Source of the DNA: Xanthobacteraceae bacterium
GTDB lineage: Bacteria; Pseudomonadota; Alphaproteobacteria; Rhizobiales; Xanthobacteraceae
Direction of reading: 5' to 3'
DNA length: 7,894 nucleotides
NCBI GenBank assembly: GCA_030037185.1
Contig: JASHRR010000398.1
Location: 1 to 7,894, forward strand
Below the pieces are notes generated by a model. It had not been told where the DNA came from. It did not search any database and worked only from the letters and a program-made list of their open reading frames with translations. Each line of letters starts with the position of its first letter. Positions within the stretch are counted from its first letter, which is position 1. A program made the position numbers and the translations under genes. Of this stretch, positions 1 to 6,399 are shown one piece after another.

Positions 1-59
1 GGCTACAACTTCGGTCCGGCCTGGACGAAAAGCCGACAAACGATATTATTGATGTTCAA

Positions 60-938
60 ATGGCTGATATTCACCGAGTGGGCGTGATCGGCGCCGGTCA
101 GATGGGGAGCGGCATCGCTCACGTGTGCGCCCTCGCCGGCTTCGAAGTCGCGCTTAACGACATCTCGGAGGAACGAGTCCGGGGGGGAATCGCGACCATC
201 AACGGCAACATGGCGCGCCAGGTCGCGCGCAAAGCGATCGCCGAAACCGACCGACAGGCGGCGCTGGCGCGGATCAAGGCCGCCGACAAGCTCGAAGAGC
301 TGGCAGAATGCGATCTCGTCATCGAGACGGCCGTCGAGAAGGAAGACGTCAAGCGCAAGATCTTTGCGGCGTTGTGCCCGCTGCTGGGGCAGGGTGCCAT
401 CGTCGCCACCAACACCTCATCAATCTCGATCACAAGGCTCGCGGCCGCGACCGATCGGCCCGAGAAGTTCATCGGCATTCATTTCATGAATCCAGTGCCG
501 GTGATGGAACTGGTCGAGGTGATCCGCGGCATTGCCACCGACGAGGCGACCTACGAGGCGACCAAGGCTTTCGTCACCAGGCTCGGCAAGAAATATGCGG
601 TCGCCGAGGATTTCCCCGCCTTCATCGTCAACCGCATCCTGCTGCCGATGATCAATGAGGCGATTTACACGCTTTATGAGGGCGTCGGCTCGGTCGATGC
701 CATCGATACCGCCATGAAGCTCGGCGCCCATCATCCGATGGGCCCGCTGGAGCTTGCCGATTTCATCGGCCTCGACACTTGCCTTTCGGTCATGCAGGTG
801 CTGCACGAGGGACTGGCGGACTCCAAATACCGGCCGTGCCCGCTGCTGGTGAAATATGTCGAGGCCGGCTGGCTCGGACGCAAAACCAAGCGCGGCTTCT
901 ACGACTATCGCGGCGACAAGCCGGTGCCGACGAGATAG
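60..938 (+). CDS. 3-hydroxybutyryl-CoA dehydrogenase (3-hydroxyacyl-CoA dehydrogenase family)
   Basis: This enzyme interconverts 3-hydroxybutyryl-CoA and acetoacetyl-CoA with NAD(P) in the cytosol, serving short-chain acyl-CoA oxidation, butyrate and polyhydroxybutyrate metabolism. The 292-residue protein is full length for the single-domain family. The N-terminal Rossmann fold shows the dinucleotide motif GAGQMG at residues 11-16, with acidic D34 at the end of strand 2 suggesting NAD preference. Family catalytic positions are present by spacing to the human enzyme: S120 in NTSS, H141 in IHFMNPVP, E153 and N191 in VNRILLP. The C-terminal domain carries MKLGAHHPMGPLELADFIGLD and ends in GRKTKRGFYDY. 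ATG at 60 fits the family N-terminus, although the frame is open to the window edge and no clear Shine-Dalgarno sequence is visible. It is the only plus-strand gene, and its upstream neighbour is outside the window. The exact substrate range (hbd, paaH or fadB2-like) cannot be fixed from sequence. Confidence 0.95.
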   Translation: MADIHRVGVIGAGQMGSGIAHVCALAGFEVALNDISEERVRGGIATINGNMARQVARKAIAETDRQAALARIKAADKLEELAECDLVIETAVEKEDVKRKIFAALCPLLGQGAIVATNTSSISITRLAAATDRPEKFIGIHFMNPVPVMELVEVIRGIATDEATYEATKAFVTRLGKKYAVAEDFPAFIVNRILLPMINEAIYTLYEGVGSVDAIDTAMKLGAHHPMGPLELADFIGLDTCLSVMQVLHEGLADSKYRPCPLLVKYVEAGWLGRKTKRGFYDYRGDKPVPTR

Positions 939-1003
939 CGCTTCCGCTCGCCCACTTGCGGGCAGGGCAATCGACACCCGGTGCGGCGGATCACTGCTTG
1001 CTT

Positions 1004-1118
1004 GCGGGGAGAGGGTCGGTGAGAGCGGCGCTTCCCCGCGTTCAAACTTGCCACTTTACATCCTATGGGGAGGGCCAACCCTCACTGCGTCTGCGCGAGC
1101 AAACTCCGACCTCCCCGG
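1004..1118. repeat. Inverted-repeat intergenic element between convergent genes
   Basis: The 259-base gap between the dehydrogenase and the solute-binding protein has no gene. It contains a pair of inverted arms. CGGGGAG-AGG-GTCGG at 1005-1019 is complementary to CCGACCTCCCCG at 1106-1117 apart from a 3-base insertion. Nested inside are a 7-bp pair, GCGGGGA (1004-1010) with TCCCCGC (1033-1039), and a perfect small hairpin GAGGG-CCAA-CCCTC (1070-1083). The arms and internal text resemble short palindromic elements that I recall being scattered through Bradyrhizobium intergenic regions; the dispersed nature is from memory. Its position between converging genes would suit a bidirectional transcription stop, but no T-run follows. 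Confidence 0.45.
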
Positions 1119-1197
1119 CATGAGGTCAAATAACGGCCCGGCCGAATACGGTTGCCCCGCCATCTGCGGGCAGGACAAGAAACCCGGCGTGCGCACC

Positions 1198-2184
1198 CTA
1201 TTGCGGCTGCTGCGCGGGTTTAATACCCATCTCCTTCGCAATCCGCGCGACAACCGCGCGCTGCTCATCGATCGATGCCGCAAACTCGGCCGGCCGCCCG
1301 GGGCTGACCAGCTGGCCGGTGCTTAAAAGGCGCGCCCCGATGGTCGGATCGCCCCCCACCTCCGACACATCGGCGGCAATCCGCTCGCGAACATCCTCGG
1401 CCATGTCGCGCGGGCCGAACAGGCCGACAAGACCGTCGAACGCCAGCGTCGGAAAGCCCGCCTCCTTGACGGTCGGAATCGCAGGCTCATCGGGAATGTG
1501 CACGCTGTTGCTGACGGCGAGGATCTTGGCTTTGCCGGCCTGCACATGGGGACGTACAATCGCAAGCGCTCCCCAATAGAGCTGGATGCGTCCCTCACCG
1601 ACATCGGTGGCGGGCTGGACGGTGTCGCGATAGGGCACCTTCGACATCTCAACATGGGCCTCCCTCAGGAAGGACTCGAAAAGAAAATCGCTGATGCCGG
1701 TCGCCGTCGCCCAGTTGAGCTTGCCCGGCTGCGCCCGGGCAAGCGCCACCAGTTCAGCCAACGAGCCGACCTTCAGGCTCGCCGGTGCCGCGATGACGAC
1801 AATGGTATTGGAGACGCGGGCGATCGGGAGAAGGTCGCTCTGCCCGTAGGGCAGCTTGTCGTGGAGATACGGGTGGGCCGTGAACGTCGAAGCCGGCGAG
1901 AACAGCAGCGTGTGATCGTCGTGGGCGCTGACGAATGCCGCAATCGCCACGATGCCGTCGCCGCCGGGACGATTCTCGACCACCACGGGCTTGCCCCAGC
2001 GGGCCGCGAGCTTATCCGCGAACAGCCGGGCTCCGATATCGGCGCCACTACCAGGCCCCAGCGGCACCACGAAACGCACGTTGCGTGAAGGCCACGACGA
2101 CTGGGCGGCGGCCGGTAAAAGAAAGGCCAATAGCAGCAGAAAGCCTGCGCAGAGGGCCGCAAACACGGCGCGAGTTCGGTCCAT
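1198..2184 (-). CDS. Bug/TctC-family periplasmic solute-binding protein (tripartite tricarboxylate transporter receptor type)
   Basis: This is a periplasmic binding protein of the Bug family, which delivers carboxylates or other small organic solutes to TctAB-type permeases or acts as a sensor. The 328-residue protein begins with a signal peptide (short basic start, hydrophobic core about 6-24, AAA-Q cleavage region near 25-28). The mature part opens with the family hallmark WPSRNVRFVVPLGPGSGAD (31-49), then KPVVVENRPGGDG (65-77), KVPYRDTVQPATDVGEGRIQLYW (182-204) and the terminal IAKEMGI. ATG at 2184 is chosen because GGGGG (2191-2195) sits six bases upstream and the signal peptide starts there. 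In-frame ATG at 2190 and TTG at 2214 are weaker alternatives. No tctA or tctB lies in the window, so it is an orphan receptor here, as is common for the family. An AT-rich stretch at 2224-2250, including TATGAT read on the minus strand (2241-2246), is the likely promoter area, with no good -35. The ligand is unknown. Confidence 0.93.
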   Translation of the reverse strand: MDRTRAVFAALCAGFLLLLAFLLPAAAQSSWPSRNVRFVVPLGPGSGADIGARLFADKLAARWGKPVVVENRPGGDGIVAIAAFVSAHDDHTLLFSPASTFTAHPYLHDKLPYGQSDLLPIARVSNTIVVIAAPASLKVGSLAELVALARAQPGKLNWATATGISDFLFESFLREAHVEMSKVPYRDTVQPATDVGEGRIQLYWGALAIVRPHVQAGKAKILAVSNSVHIPDEPAIPTVKEAGFPTLAFDGLVGLFGPRDMAEDVRERIAADVSEVGGDPTIGARLLSTGQLVSPGRPAEFAASIDEQRAVVARIAKEMGIKPAQQPQ

Positions 2185-2190
2185 GAGCAT

Positions 2191-2195
2191 CCCCC
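2191..2195 (-). promoter_or_regulatory. Ribosome binding site choosing ATG 2184 of the solute-binding protein
   Basis: GGGGG on the minus strand lies six bases before ATG at 2184. The longer readings begin at ATG 2190, which directly abuts this run, or at TTG 2214, which has no purine-rich sequence at the right distance. This favours 2184. Confidence 0.45.
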
Positions 2196-2345
2196 GAATA
2201 TCTTGTTGAGGCAACCGCGCGACAATAGCTAAGTCTTACTATCATAGCGTCGGTTCCCAAGGCACGGGCTTGGGTGTCGCACGAGGCCGGGCCTGGCGGC
2301 GACCCCAAGGCCCGCCGATCCTTGTTTCGGTGCGAACCTGCCGCT

Positions 2346-2360
2346 GTCGCCTTTGGCGAC
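2346..2360 (-). terminator. Short perfect hairpin just after the pirin gene
   Basis: GTCGCC-TTT-GGCGAC is a perfect 6-bp stem with a three-base loop, 13 bases past the pirin stop codon. No T-run follows on the minus strand, so it is at most a weak or Rho-assisted stop, or a 3'-end stabilising hairpin. A second 6-bp inverted repeat, CCCAAG/CTTGGG (2256-2261 with 2269-2274), lies further downstream. Confidence 0.25.
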
Positions 2361-2373
2361 GCTACGCCCCCCC

Positions 2374-3282
2374 TCACCCGTGCTTGATGAAGGTCCCGCT
2401 ATTCAACTCGGCGACAGCCTGTCGCAGTTCGGCCTGCGTGTTCATCACGATCGGTCCGTACCACGCAACGGGCTCCTCGATCGGCTTGCCGGACACGAGC
2501 AGGAACCGGATGCCTTCGTCGCCGGTCTTCACCGTCACCTCATCGCCGCCGTCAAACAGTACCAGGGAGCGATTGCCGGTGCGCTCGCGCACGATCGTCT
2601 CGCCCGTCGCGGTCTCTTTCTCCGTGAGGACGCCGAGCGGGCTTGAGGCATCAGAAAACGTGCCGGAGCCCTCGAACACATAGGCGAAGGCGTGCCGCGG
2701 GGCCTCGACAGGCAGCGTTTTGCGACGGCCCGGCGGCACCGTGATGTCAAGATAGCGCGGTTCGGCTGCGATGCCGTCCACCGGGCCGCGTTTGCCCCAA
2801 AACTCCCCGCAAATGATCCGCGCGATGGTACCGTCGTCATCGACGACCTCGGGGATTTCGACTGCCGGAATGTCCTGGTAGCGCGGCTGCGTCATCTTAA
2901 GGCCCGACGGCAGATTGGCCCAAAGCTGAAAGCCATGCATCCGTCCGCGCACATCTCCCTGCGGCATCTCCTGATGCAGAATGCCGCTTCCGGCCGTCAT
3001 CCATTGCACATCCCCGGCCCCCAGGGTCCCGCGGTTGCCCAGGCTGTCGCCGTGATCCACCGTGCCGGCCAGCACATAGGTGATGGTCTCAATTCCCCGA
3101 TGGGGATGCCACGGAAAGCCCGCGCGGTAGTCTTCGGGGCGATCGTTGCGAAAATCGTCCAGCAACAGAAAGGGGTCGAAATCGCCTGTATTGCCGAATC
3201 CAAAGGCGCGATGGAGTTTCACTCCCGCGCCCTCTATGGCTGGCCTGGACTGCGCGATCCGCTTCACTGGCCGAATTGACAT
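2374..3282 (-). CDS. Pirin-family bicupin protein
   Basis: Pirins are iron-binding bicupins. Some bacterial members (YhhW-type) oxidise quercetin, and others bind metabolic enzymes or act in stress responses. The 302-residue protein has the N-terminal cupin with HRAFGFG (24-30), DPFLLLDDF (36-44) and the metal site. The expected three His and one Glu are all present: H59 and H61 in PWHPHRGIET, and H103 and E105 in GILHQEMP. The C-terminal pirin domain follows, with PRYLDITVPPG, PRHAFAYVFEGSG and a tail rich in LLVSGKPIEEPVAWYGPIVMN. ATG at 3282 is supported by AAGG at 3290-3293, seven bases upstream within GGGAAGG. It stands alone, with 311 bases to clpS upstream and 189 to the Bug gene downstream. 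The metal site suggests an active dioxygenase-type or Fe-sensing protein, but the substrate cannot be named. Confidence 0.93.
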   Translation of the reverse strand: MSIRPVKRIAQSRPAIEGAGVKLHRAFGFGNTGDFDPFLLLDDFRNDRPEDYRAGFPWHPHRGIETITYVLAGTVDHGDSLGNRGTLGAGDVQWMTAGSGILHQEMPQGDVRGRMHGFQLWANLPSGLKMTQPRYQDIPAVEIPEVVDDDGTIARIICGEFWGKRGPVDGIAAEPRYLDITVPPGRRKTLPVEAPRHAFAYVFEGSGTFSDASSPLGVLTEKETATGETIVRERTGNRSLVLFDGGDEVTVKTGDEGIRFLLVSGKPIEEPVAWYGPIVMNTQAELRQAVAELNSGTFIKHG

Positions 3283-3593
3283 CGCATCACCTTCCCTTAG
3301 ATCCCGCTTTGCCTATATGGACATCGCCGCGACATTCGTCGACGACAGCGTGCTCCGACGTGCCGGTTCTGGCGGGACCTCGTCGGCTGGCCGGTCTGCG
3401 CACCGCGAATCCCGCTCGGATGAGTTAAAGCGCATCATGCCAGGATTCCCATCATTCAGCCGGCAACAGCGTGACTGTGGGCGATGCTCCCGGTGCTGCA
3501 GAATAGCCGAAGGGATCGAGCTGAGTCGTCGCGCGTTGCAGGCGGCTCGTTGCCATCTTCATCGTTAGCATCGCCCCGACGCGCGCCAGCGGC
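3283..3593. other. Gene-poor stretch between clpS and pirin
   Basis: This 311-base stretch has no recognisable protein family in any frame. It must hold the pirin promoter. A TATAGG hexamer on the minus strand (3312-3317) is the only -10-like site near the start, and it lacks a matching -35. A 39-codon minus-strand reading frame (3452-3571) is listed separately at low confidence. Confidence 0.4.
3452..3571 (-). CDS. Possible small ORF of 39 codons downstream of clpS
   Basis: The frame starts 22 bases after the clpS stop and encodes a basic N-terminal stretch (MLTMKMATSRLQRATT) followed by a Gly/Ala/Pro-rich tail ending TVTLLPAE. No family is recognised. Support is weak: GGGG upstream lies only two bases from the first ATG and eleven from the second, and third-position GC is mixed. 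It could be chance. Confidence 0.15.
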   Translation of the reverse strand: MLTMKMATSRLQRATTQLDPFGYSAAPGASPTVTLLPAE

Positions 3594-3899
3594 TCACTCC
3601 TCCGGCTCGGTCGTAAACATAAGCGGATAGCCCTTGCTGCGGCCAGCTTCCGTTGCCCGCATTGCCTTGGTCTCGGCGACGTCTCGCGTGTAGACCGCAA
3701 CAACGCAGGCGCCGCGCCGATGCGCCGTCATCATTACCCGATAGGCCTGATCGTCGCTCATGCGGAACTCAGCCCTAAGCACCTTAACGACGAACTCGCG
3801 CGGCGTGTAGTCATCGTTCACAAGGATGACCTTGTGAAGAGCTGGTCGCTCGGTTTTTGGCGATACTTTGAGGCGTGGCTTGGTGACGATCTCAGTCAT
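3594..3899 (-). CDS. clpS: ATP-dependent Clp protease adaptor ClpS
   Basis: ClpS binds proteins with bulky hydrophobic N-terminal residues and hands them to the ClpA/ClpP protease in the cytosol (bacterial N-end rule). The 101-residue product has a flexible N-terminal arm (1-20), then HKVILVNDDYTPREFVVKVL (22-41), the helix with AYRVMMTAHRRG (52-63), and VAETKAMRATEAGRSKGYPL (74-93). Substrate-pocket residues N28, D29 and H60 (E. coli N34, D35, H66) are present. The position equal to E. coli Met40, which gates the pocket, is Arg34. Together with the TTEPEE tail and the absence of clpA next door, this matches the second ClpS type (ClpS2) that I recall from alphaproteobacteria. ATG at 3899 is chosen because GGGA (3907-3910) lies seven bases upstream and the family N-terminus fits. 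An in-frame extension to 3986 would begin inside a tandem repeat and is unlikely. Confidence 0.94.
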   Translation of the reverse strand: MTEIVTKPRLKVSPKTERPALHKVILVNDDYTPREFVVKVLRAEFRMSDDQAYRVMMTAHRRGACVVAVYTRDVAETKAMRATEAGRSKGYPLMFTTEPEE

Positions 3900-3968
3900 C
3901 GGATCATCCCGGTTGAGGCCTTCCCTGCAATGCATATCGATCACGAGATCAGCCCGGGCGATATGGCG

Positions 3969-4000
3969 ATCCCAATACCTTAACATCCCAATACCTTAAA
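3969..4000. repeat. Two tandem copies of a 16-base unit upstream of clpS
   Basis: ATCCCAATACCTTAA occurs at 3969-3983 and again at 3985-3999, giving an exact 15-base match with a period of 16. On the minus strand this reads TTAAGGTATTGGGAT twice, about 70-100 bases before the clpS start codon. It is either a recent slippage duplication or a pair of direct-repeat operator sites on one and a half helical turns. Confidence 0.9.
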
Positions 4001-4023
4001 GGACGTGGCCGAACGGCACAATG

Positions 4024-4065
4024 CATGCCGCGCATGACGGCCCGCCACGCCTGCGTTTGCGCAAA
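4024..4065. promoter_or_regulatory. Two short palindromes in the clpS/DUF4142 gap
   Basis: CATGC-CGC-GCATG (4024-4036) and the perfect ten-base palindrome TTTGCGCAAA (4056-4065) lie 20 bases apart. They sit between the end of the DUF4142 gene and the start of clpS on the minus strand. They could be operator half-sites or a weak 3' hairpin for the DUF4142 transcript. No regulator is identified. Confidence 0.2.
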
Positions 4066-4153
4066 GCAGGAATGCAACGGGGGCCGACGGGCAATTCATT
4101 CGGCGCAGATCGCGCGAATAACGCCCAGATGCTGTCAGATCGGGACGACCGCC

Positions 4154-4837
4154 TCAGTCCGAAACTGCCCTTGGCGTTTGCGGCGTGGGCATCCCGCTGA
4201 CTGCGCGGGGTGGCGCGGCGGCGACCTGAGGGTTTTGCCGCGAAACCTCCTCCAGGAGAGCTTGGGCCATAGCGAGATGCATAAACACCGTCGGCAGAGT
4301 GGCCGCCGCAAAGGCACGCACCTGCACATCTTCGCCCGATCCTATGACGTATTGCATCAGTTGCGCCATGCGCTGATGACTCTGCACTTGCAGGCGCAGG
4401 TATTCAATGTCGAATTCGGGACCGTTCAGGCGTGAAAGCCCGTCGCGAACGTGTTGGTGTTCGGCGTCAAGTTCTTCGGGGACGGAAATTGCGTCCCGTT
4501 CGGCCAGTCTGCTTAAGGTATTATCCGCTCGCGAGTGGTCGCGAAACATCTGCCGCGCGAACTCCCGCACCCCATCGTTGCGGGTTTTCTGGTCGGCAAG
4601 CCGCGCCAGTTCGATCGCGGCCGCACCGCCGAGAGTTGCCCGGATGACAAACACCTGGTCTGGCACATTTGGCTGGTGCGGCGCCGGCACGCCAGGGGCT
4701 TGCTCCTTCGTCCCGGGCGCCGCGAAGCCGAGGTTGCCGAGGCCAAGTGTTGGGGTATTTGACTCCTCTGTCGATTGGGCAATCGCCGGGGTCAAAGCCA
4801 GCAGCGTCAAGGTTGACGATACGAAGAGATGGCGCAT
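4154..4837 (-). CDS. Exported DUF4142 (ferritin-like fold) protein
   Basis: DUF4142 proteins are small exported helical bundles, predicted ferritin-like and without a settled function. The 227-residue product starts with a signal peptide (MRHLFVSSTLTLLALTPAIA-Q, cleavage near 20). A low-complexity Pro/Gly linker (about 28-58) follows, then the domain (about 60-198). The domain shows the family pattern DQVFVIRATLGGAAAIELARLA, EFARQMFRDHSRAD (92-105), HQHVRDGL, and a helix pair with H154 and H187. His and Glu residues on the helices (H101, H127, H129, H154, H187) are possible metal ligands, though this is inference. The C-terminus is Pro-rich with PRAVS occurring twice (210-214, 222-226). ATG at 4837 has a strong AAAGGAG (4842-4848) with a four-base spacer. 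It follows the di-haem cytochrome by 108 bases on the same strand, so co-transcription is possible. Confidence 0.88.
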   Translation of the reverse strand: MRHLFVSSTLTLLALTPAIAQSTEESNTPTLGLGNLGFAAPGTKEQAPGVPAPHQPNVPDQVFVIRATLGGAAAIELARLADQKTRNDGVREFARQMFRDHSRADNTLSRLAERDAISVPEELDAEHQHVRDGLSRLNGPEFDIEYLRLQVQSHQRMAQLMQYVIGSGEDVQVRAFAAATLPTVFMHLAMAQALLEEVSRQNPQVAAAPPRAVSGMPTPQTPRAVSD

Positions 4838-4877
4838 GAGGCTCCTTTAAGTTCCGTAACCTTCGTGAGTGCTGGGA

Positions 4878-4919
4878 GCGGGCATCGCGCCCGCCTCATC
4901 CCCCGCATGCGCAGGGGGA
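4878..4919. terminator. Two adjacent GC hairpins between the cytochrome and DUF4142 genes
   Basis: GCGGGC-ATCGC-GCCCGC (4878-4894) and TCCCCC-N9-GGGGGA (4899-4919) form two strong stems a few bases apart, 27 bases beyond the cytochrome stop codon. Neither is followed by a T-run on the minus strand. They may attenuate read-through, protect an upstream mRNA end, or belong to a dispersed palindromic repeat. Confidence 0.35.
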
Positions 4920-4945
4920 CGGACGACACGCCCGCCTGCCAGCGC

Positions 4946-6349
4946 TCACAGCGTCAGCATGTAAGCGACGAGATCATCCTTTTCCTGCTGGTTCAGCTTC
5001 AGGCCGAGGATCAGGTTGAAAAACTCGACGGTGTCGGCGAGCGTCAACAAACGTCCGTCGTGCAGGTACGGCGGCGAGTCCTTGATGCCCCGCAAGGTGA
5101 ACGTCTTGATCGGCCCGTCGGGCAGCATGACCATCCCATTCACGGTTTGCCCGATCTGGTAGAAGCGCTCGAGCTTCAAATCATGCATCATGTTGTCCAT
5201 GAAGGAGGTCTGGGGAACGTGACACTCCGCGCAGCGGGCTTTGCCGAGAAACAGCCTTTCGCCGGCGAGTTCGCGTTGGGACGCTTTCGCGGGATCAAGA
5301 CGTCCGCTCGGATCGAGTTTCGGCGTCGGGGGAAAATCGATGATGTCCTGCATCTGCCCCATCATCGCCACTTGGTCGGTCCGACTGGGCAGATTGGCAC
5401 CCTTGCGCTGAGCGCTCACGTGATCGCCATTGAAATAGGCGGTCCGCTGCTCGAATTGGGTGAAGTCCTCGACCGAGCGCAGCGATCGTTTCGATCCGTG
5501 AATGCGCTGGTTGAACATTCCCCTCAGGCTTGTGGAATCCAGGCGAAACCGGGCGGCCTGCGGGCGGACGTCCGGCGTCTGATGAAACGCCGCATTGGTG
5601 TGAAAATTGGCATGACAATCGAGGCACGCCACGCCAAGGCTCTGGTCTGCCGATTTGCGGTCCTCGGTCTGATTGAACTCCTCCTGCGGGAACGGCGTCA
5701 GCAGCAGGCGCAGGCCTTCCAGCTGTACCGGCGTGAGAATGCCCACCATCAATGCATAGTAATTCTTGATGGTGAGCAAGTTTCCCTGGGATACGTCGCC
5801 CAGTTCGGGATGCGTCGTGAGATAAATCGGCGGCGGGAACTCCGGAGTGAATTGGTCGGGCAAATCGAAATCTACGTCGAAGCGCCGCAGACTTCGCGCC
5901 TCGCGATCCCGGATGGTATCGATCTCGATGTTGGGAAAGACCTGCCCGCCCTGGCTCTGCTTAACGTGCGGCAGCGGCATAAATCCCGCTGGCAGCAGGG
6001 CTCCTTCGGCGATGGCGTCGGGTGTCATTTGCGTCAGCGTGTGCCACGTCACGCCTTGCGGAAGCTTGACGCGTACGCCGTCCTGAACGGCTTTTCGTCT
6101 GCCCGACATAAACACGCCAGGCATCGGCTGGTCGGAGAGGTCGTAGCGCGCCCGCAGCATGTCAGCCTGGCGTCGCATGACCTCCGGCTTGGCCGCCTCG
6201 TCGGCAGCCCGCACCACCGAGAACGGCTGCGTCATCAACCCGCGATAACTCGCATCAGGCGGCAGCGAATCCGAAAAAGCTGCCCACGACAGAGCAAGAA
6301 CACTTGCCGCGAAGGCCGTTCCTAATATTCCCGTGATATAGCGGCGCAT
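4946..6349 (-). CDS. Exported di-haem c-type cytochrome, cytochrome c peroxidase/MauG-like
   Basis: Members of this superfamily carry two covalent haems in the periplasm and reduce peroxide or oxidise other substrates. The 467-residue product has an N-terminal signal sequence or anchor (MRRYITGILGTAFAASVLAL, 1-20), then a long region of about 220 residues without haem motifs. The first haem site is CLDCH (242-246) and the second is CAECH (373-377). The C-terminal signature GIKDSPPYLHDGRLLTLADT (421-440) is typical of the peroxidase group. Met-rich TSFMDNMMHDL (381-391) follows the second haem site. No Trp occurs from the first haem motif to the C-terminus, so the inter-haem Trp of classical CcpA and MauG is missing. 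ATG at 6349 is chosen for GGAG (6357-6360) seven bases upstream and for the signal sequence. The frame is open to 6442, but that part overlaps a decayed gene. Peroxidase activity is inferred; another redox role is possible. Confidence 0.88.
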   Translation of the reverse strand: MRRYITGILGTAFAASVLALSWAAFSDSLPPDASYRGLMTQPFSVVRAADEAAKPEVMRRQADMLRARYDLSDQPMPGVFMSGRRKAVQDGVRVKLPQGVTWHTLTQMTPDAIAEGALLPAGFMPLPHVKQSQGGQVFPNIEIDTIRDREARSLRRFDVDFDLPDQFTPEFPPPIYLTTHPELGDVSQGNLLTIKNYYALMVGILTPVQLEGLRLLLTPFPQEEFNQTEDRKSADQSLGVACLDCHANFHTNAAFHQTPDVRPQAARFRLDSTSLRGMFNQRIHGSKRSLRSVEDFTQFEQRTAYFNGDHVSAQRKGANLPSRTDQVAMMGQMQDIIDFPPTPKLDPSGRLDPAKASQRELAGERLFLGKARCAECHVPQTSFMDNMMHDLKLERFYQIGQTVNGMVMLPDGPIKTFTLRGIKDSPPYLHDGRLLTLADTVEFFNLILGLKLNQQEKDDLVAYMLTL

Positions 6350-6356
6350 GCGATGT

Positions 6357-6360
6357 CTCC
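6357..6360 (-). promoter_or_regulatory. Ribosome binding site choosing ATG 6349 of the di-haem cytochrome
   Basis: GGAG on the minus strand lies seven bases before ATG 6349. Just upstream, CCGGC-N4-GCCGG (6369-6382) makes a tight 5-bp hairpin in the likely 5' leader. The longer start at 6442 would lie inside the remnant of the previous gene and would bury the signal sequence. Confidence 0.45.
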
Positions 6361-6399
6361 GGCCGACGCCGGCGGAAGCCGGATGGGAATCGACGAGCT

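Noticed and set aside
308..977. Overlapping frames inside the dehydrogenase gene on both strands
   Set aside because: They are shadows of a full-length enzyme with complete catalytic residues.
3429..3446. Sigma-54-like site (TGGCAT followed by GC) upstream of pirin on the minus strand
   Set aside because: The GC element is not at the required spacing from the GG element, and the TTGC part is absent.
3900..3986. Longer ClpS starting at 3986
   Set aside because: The extra 29 residues start inside the tandem repeat and do not match the family. ATG 3899 has a suitable upstream GGGA.
4829..6325. Plus-strand open frame of 498 codons opposite the di-haem cytochrome
   Set aside because: It is the antisense shadow of a gene with two CxxCH sites and a signal sequence. 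Its own translation is Arg/His/Gln-rich with no family resemblance.
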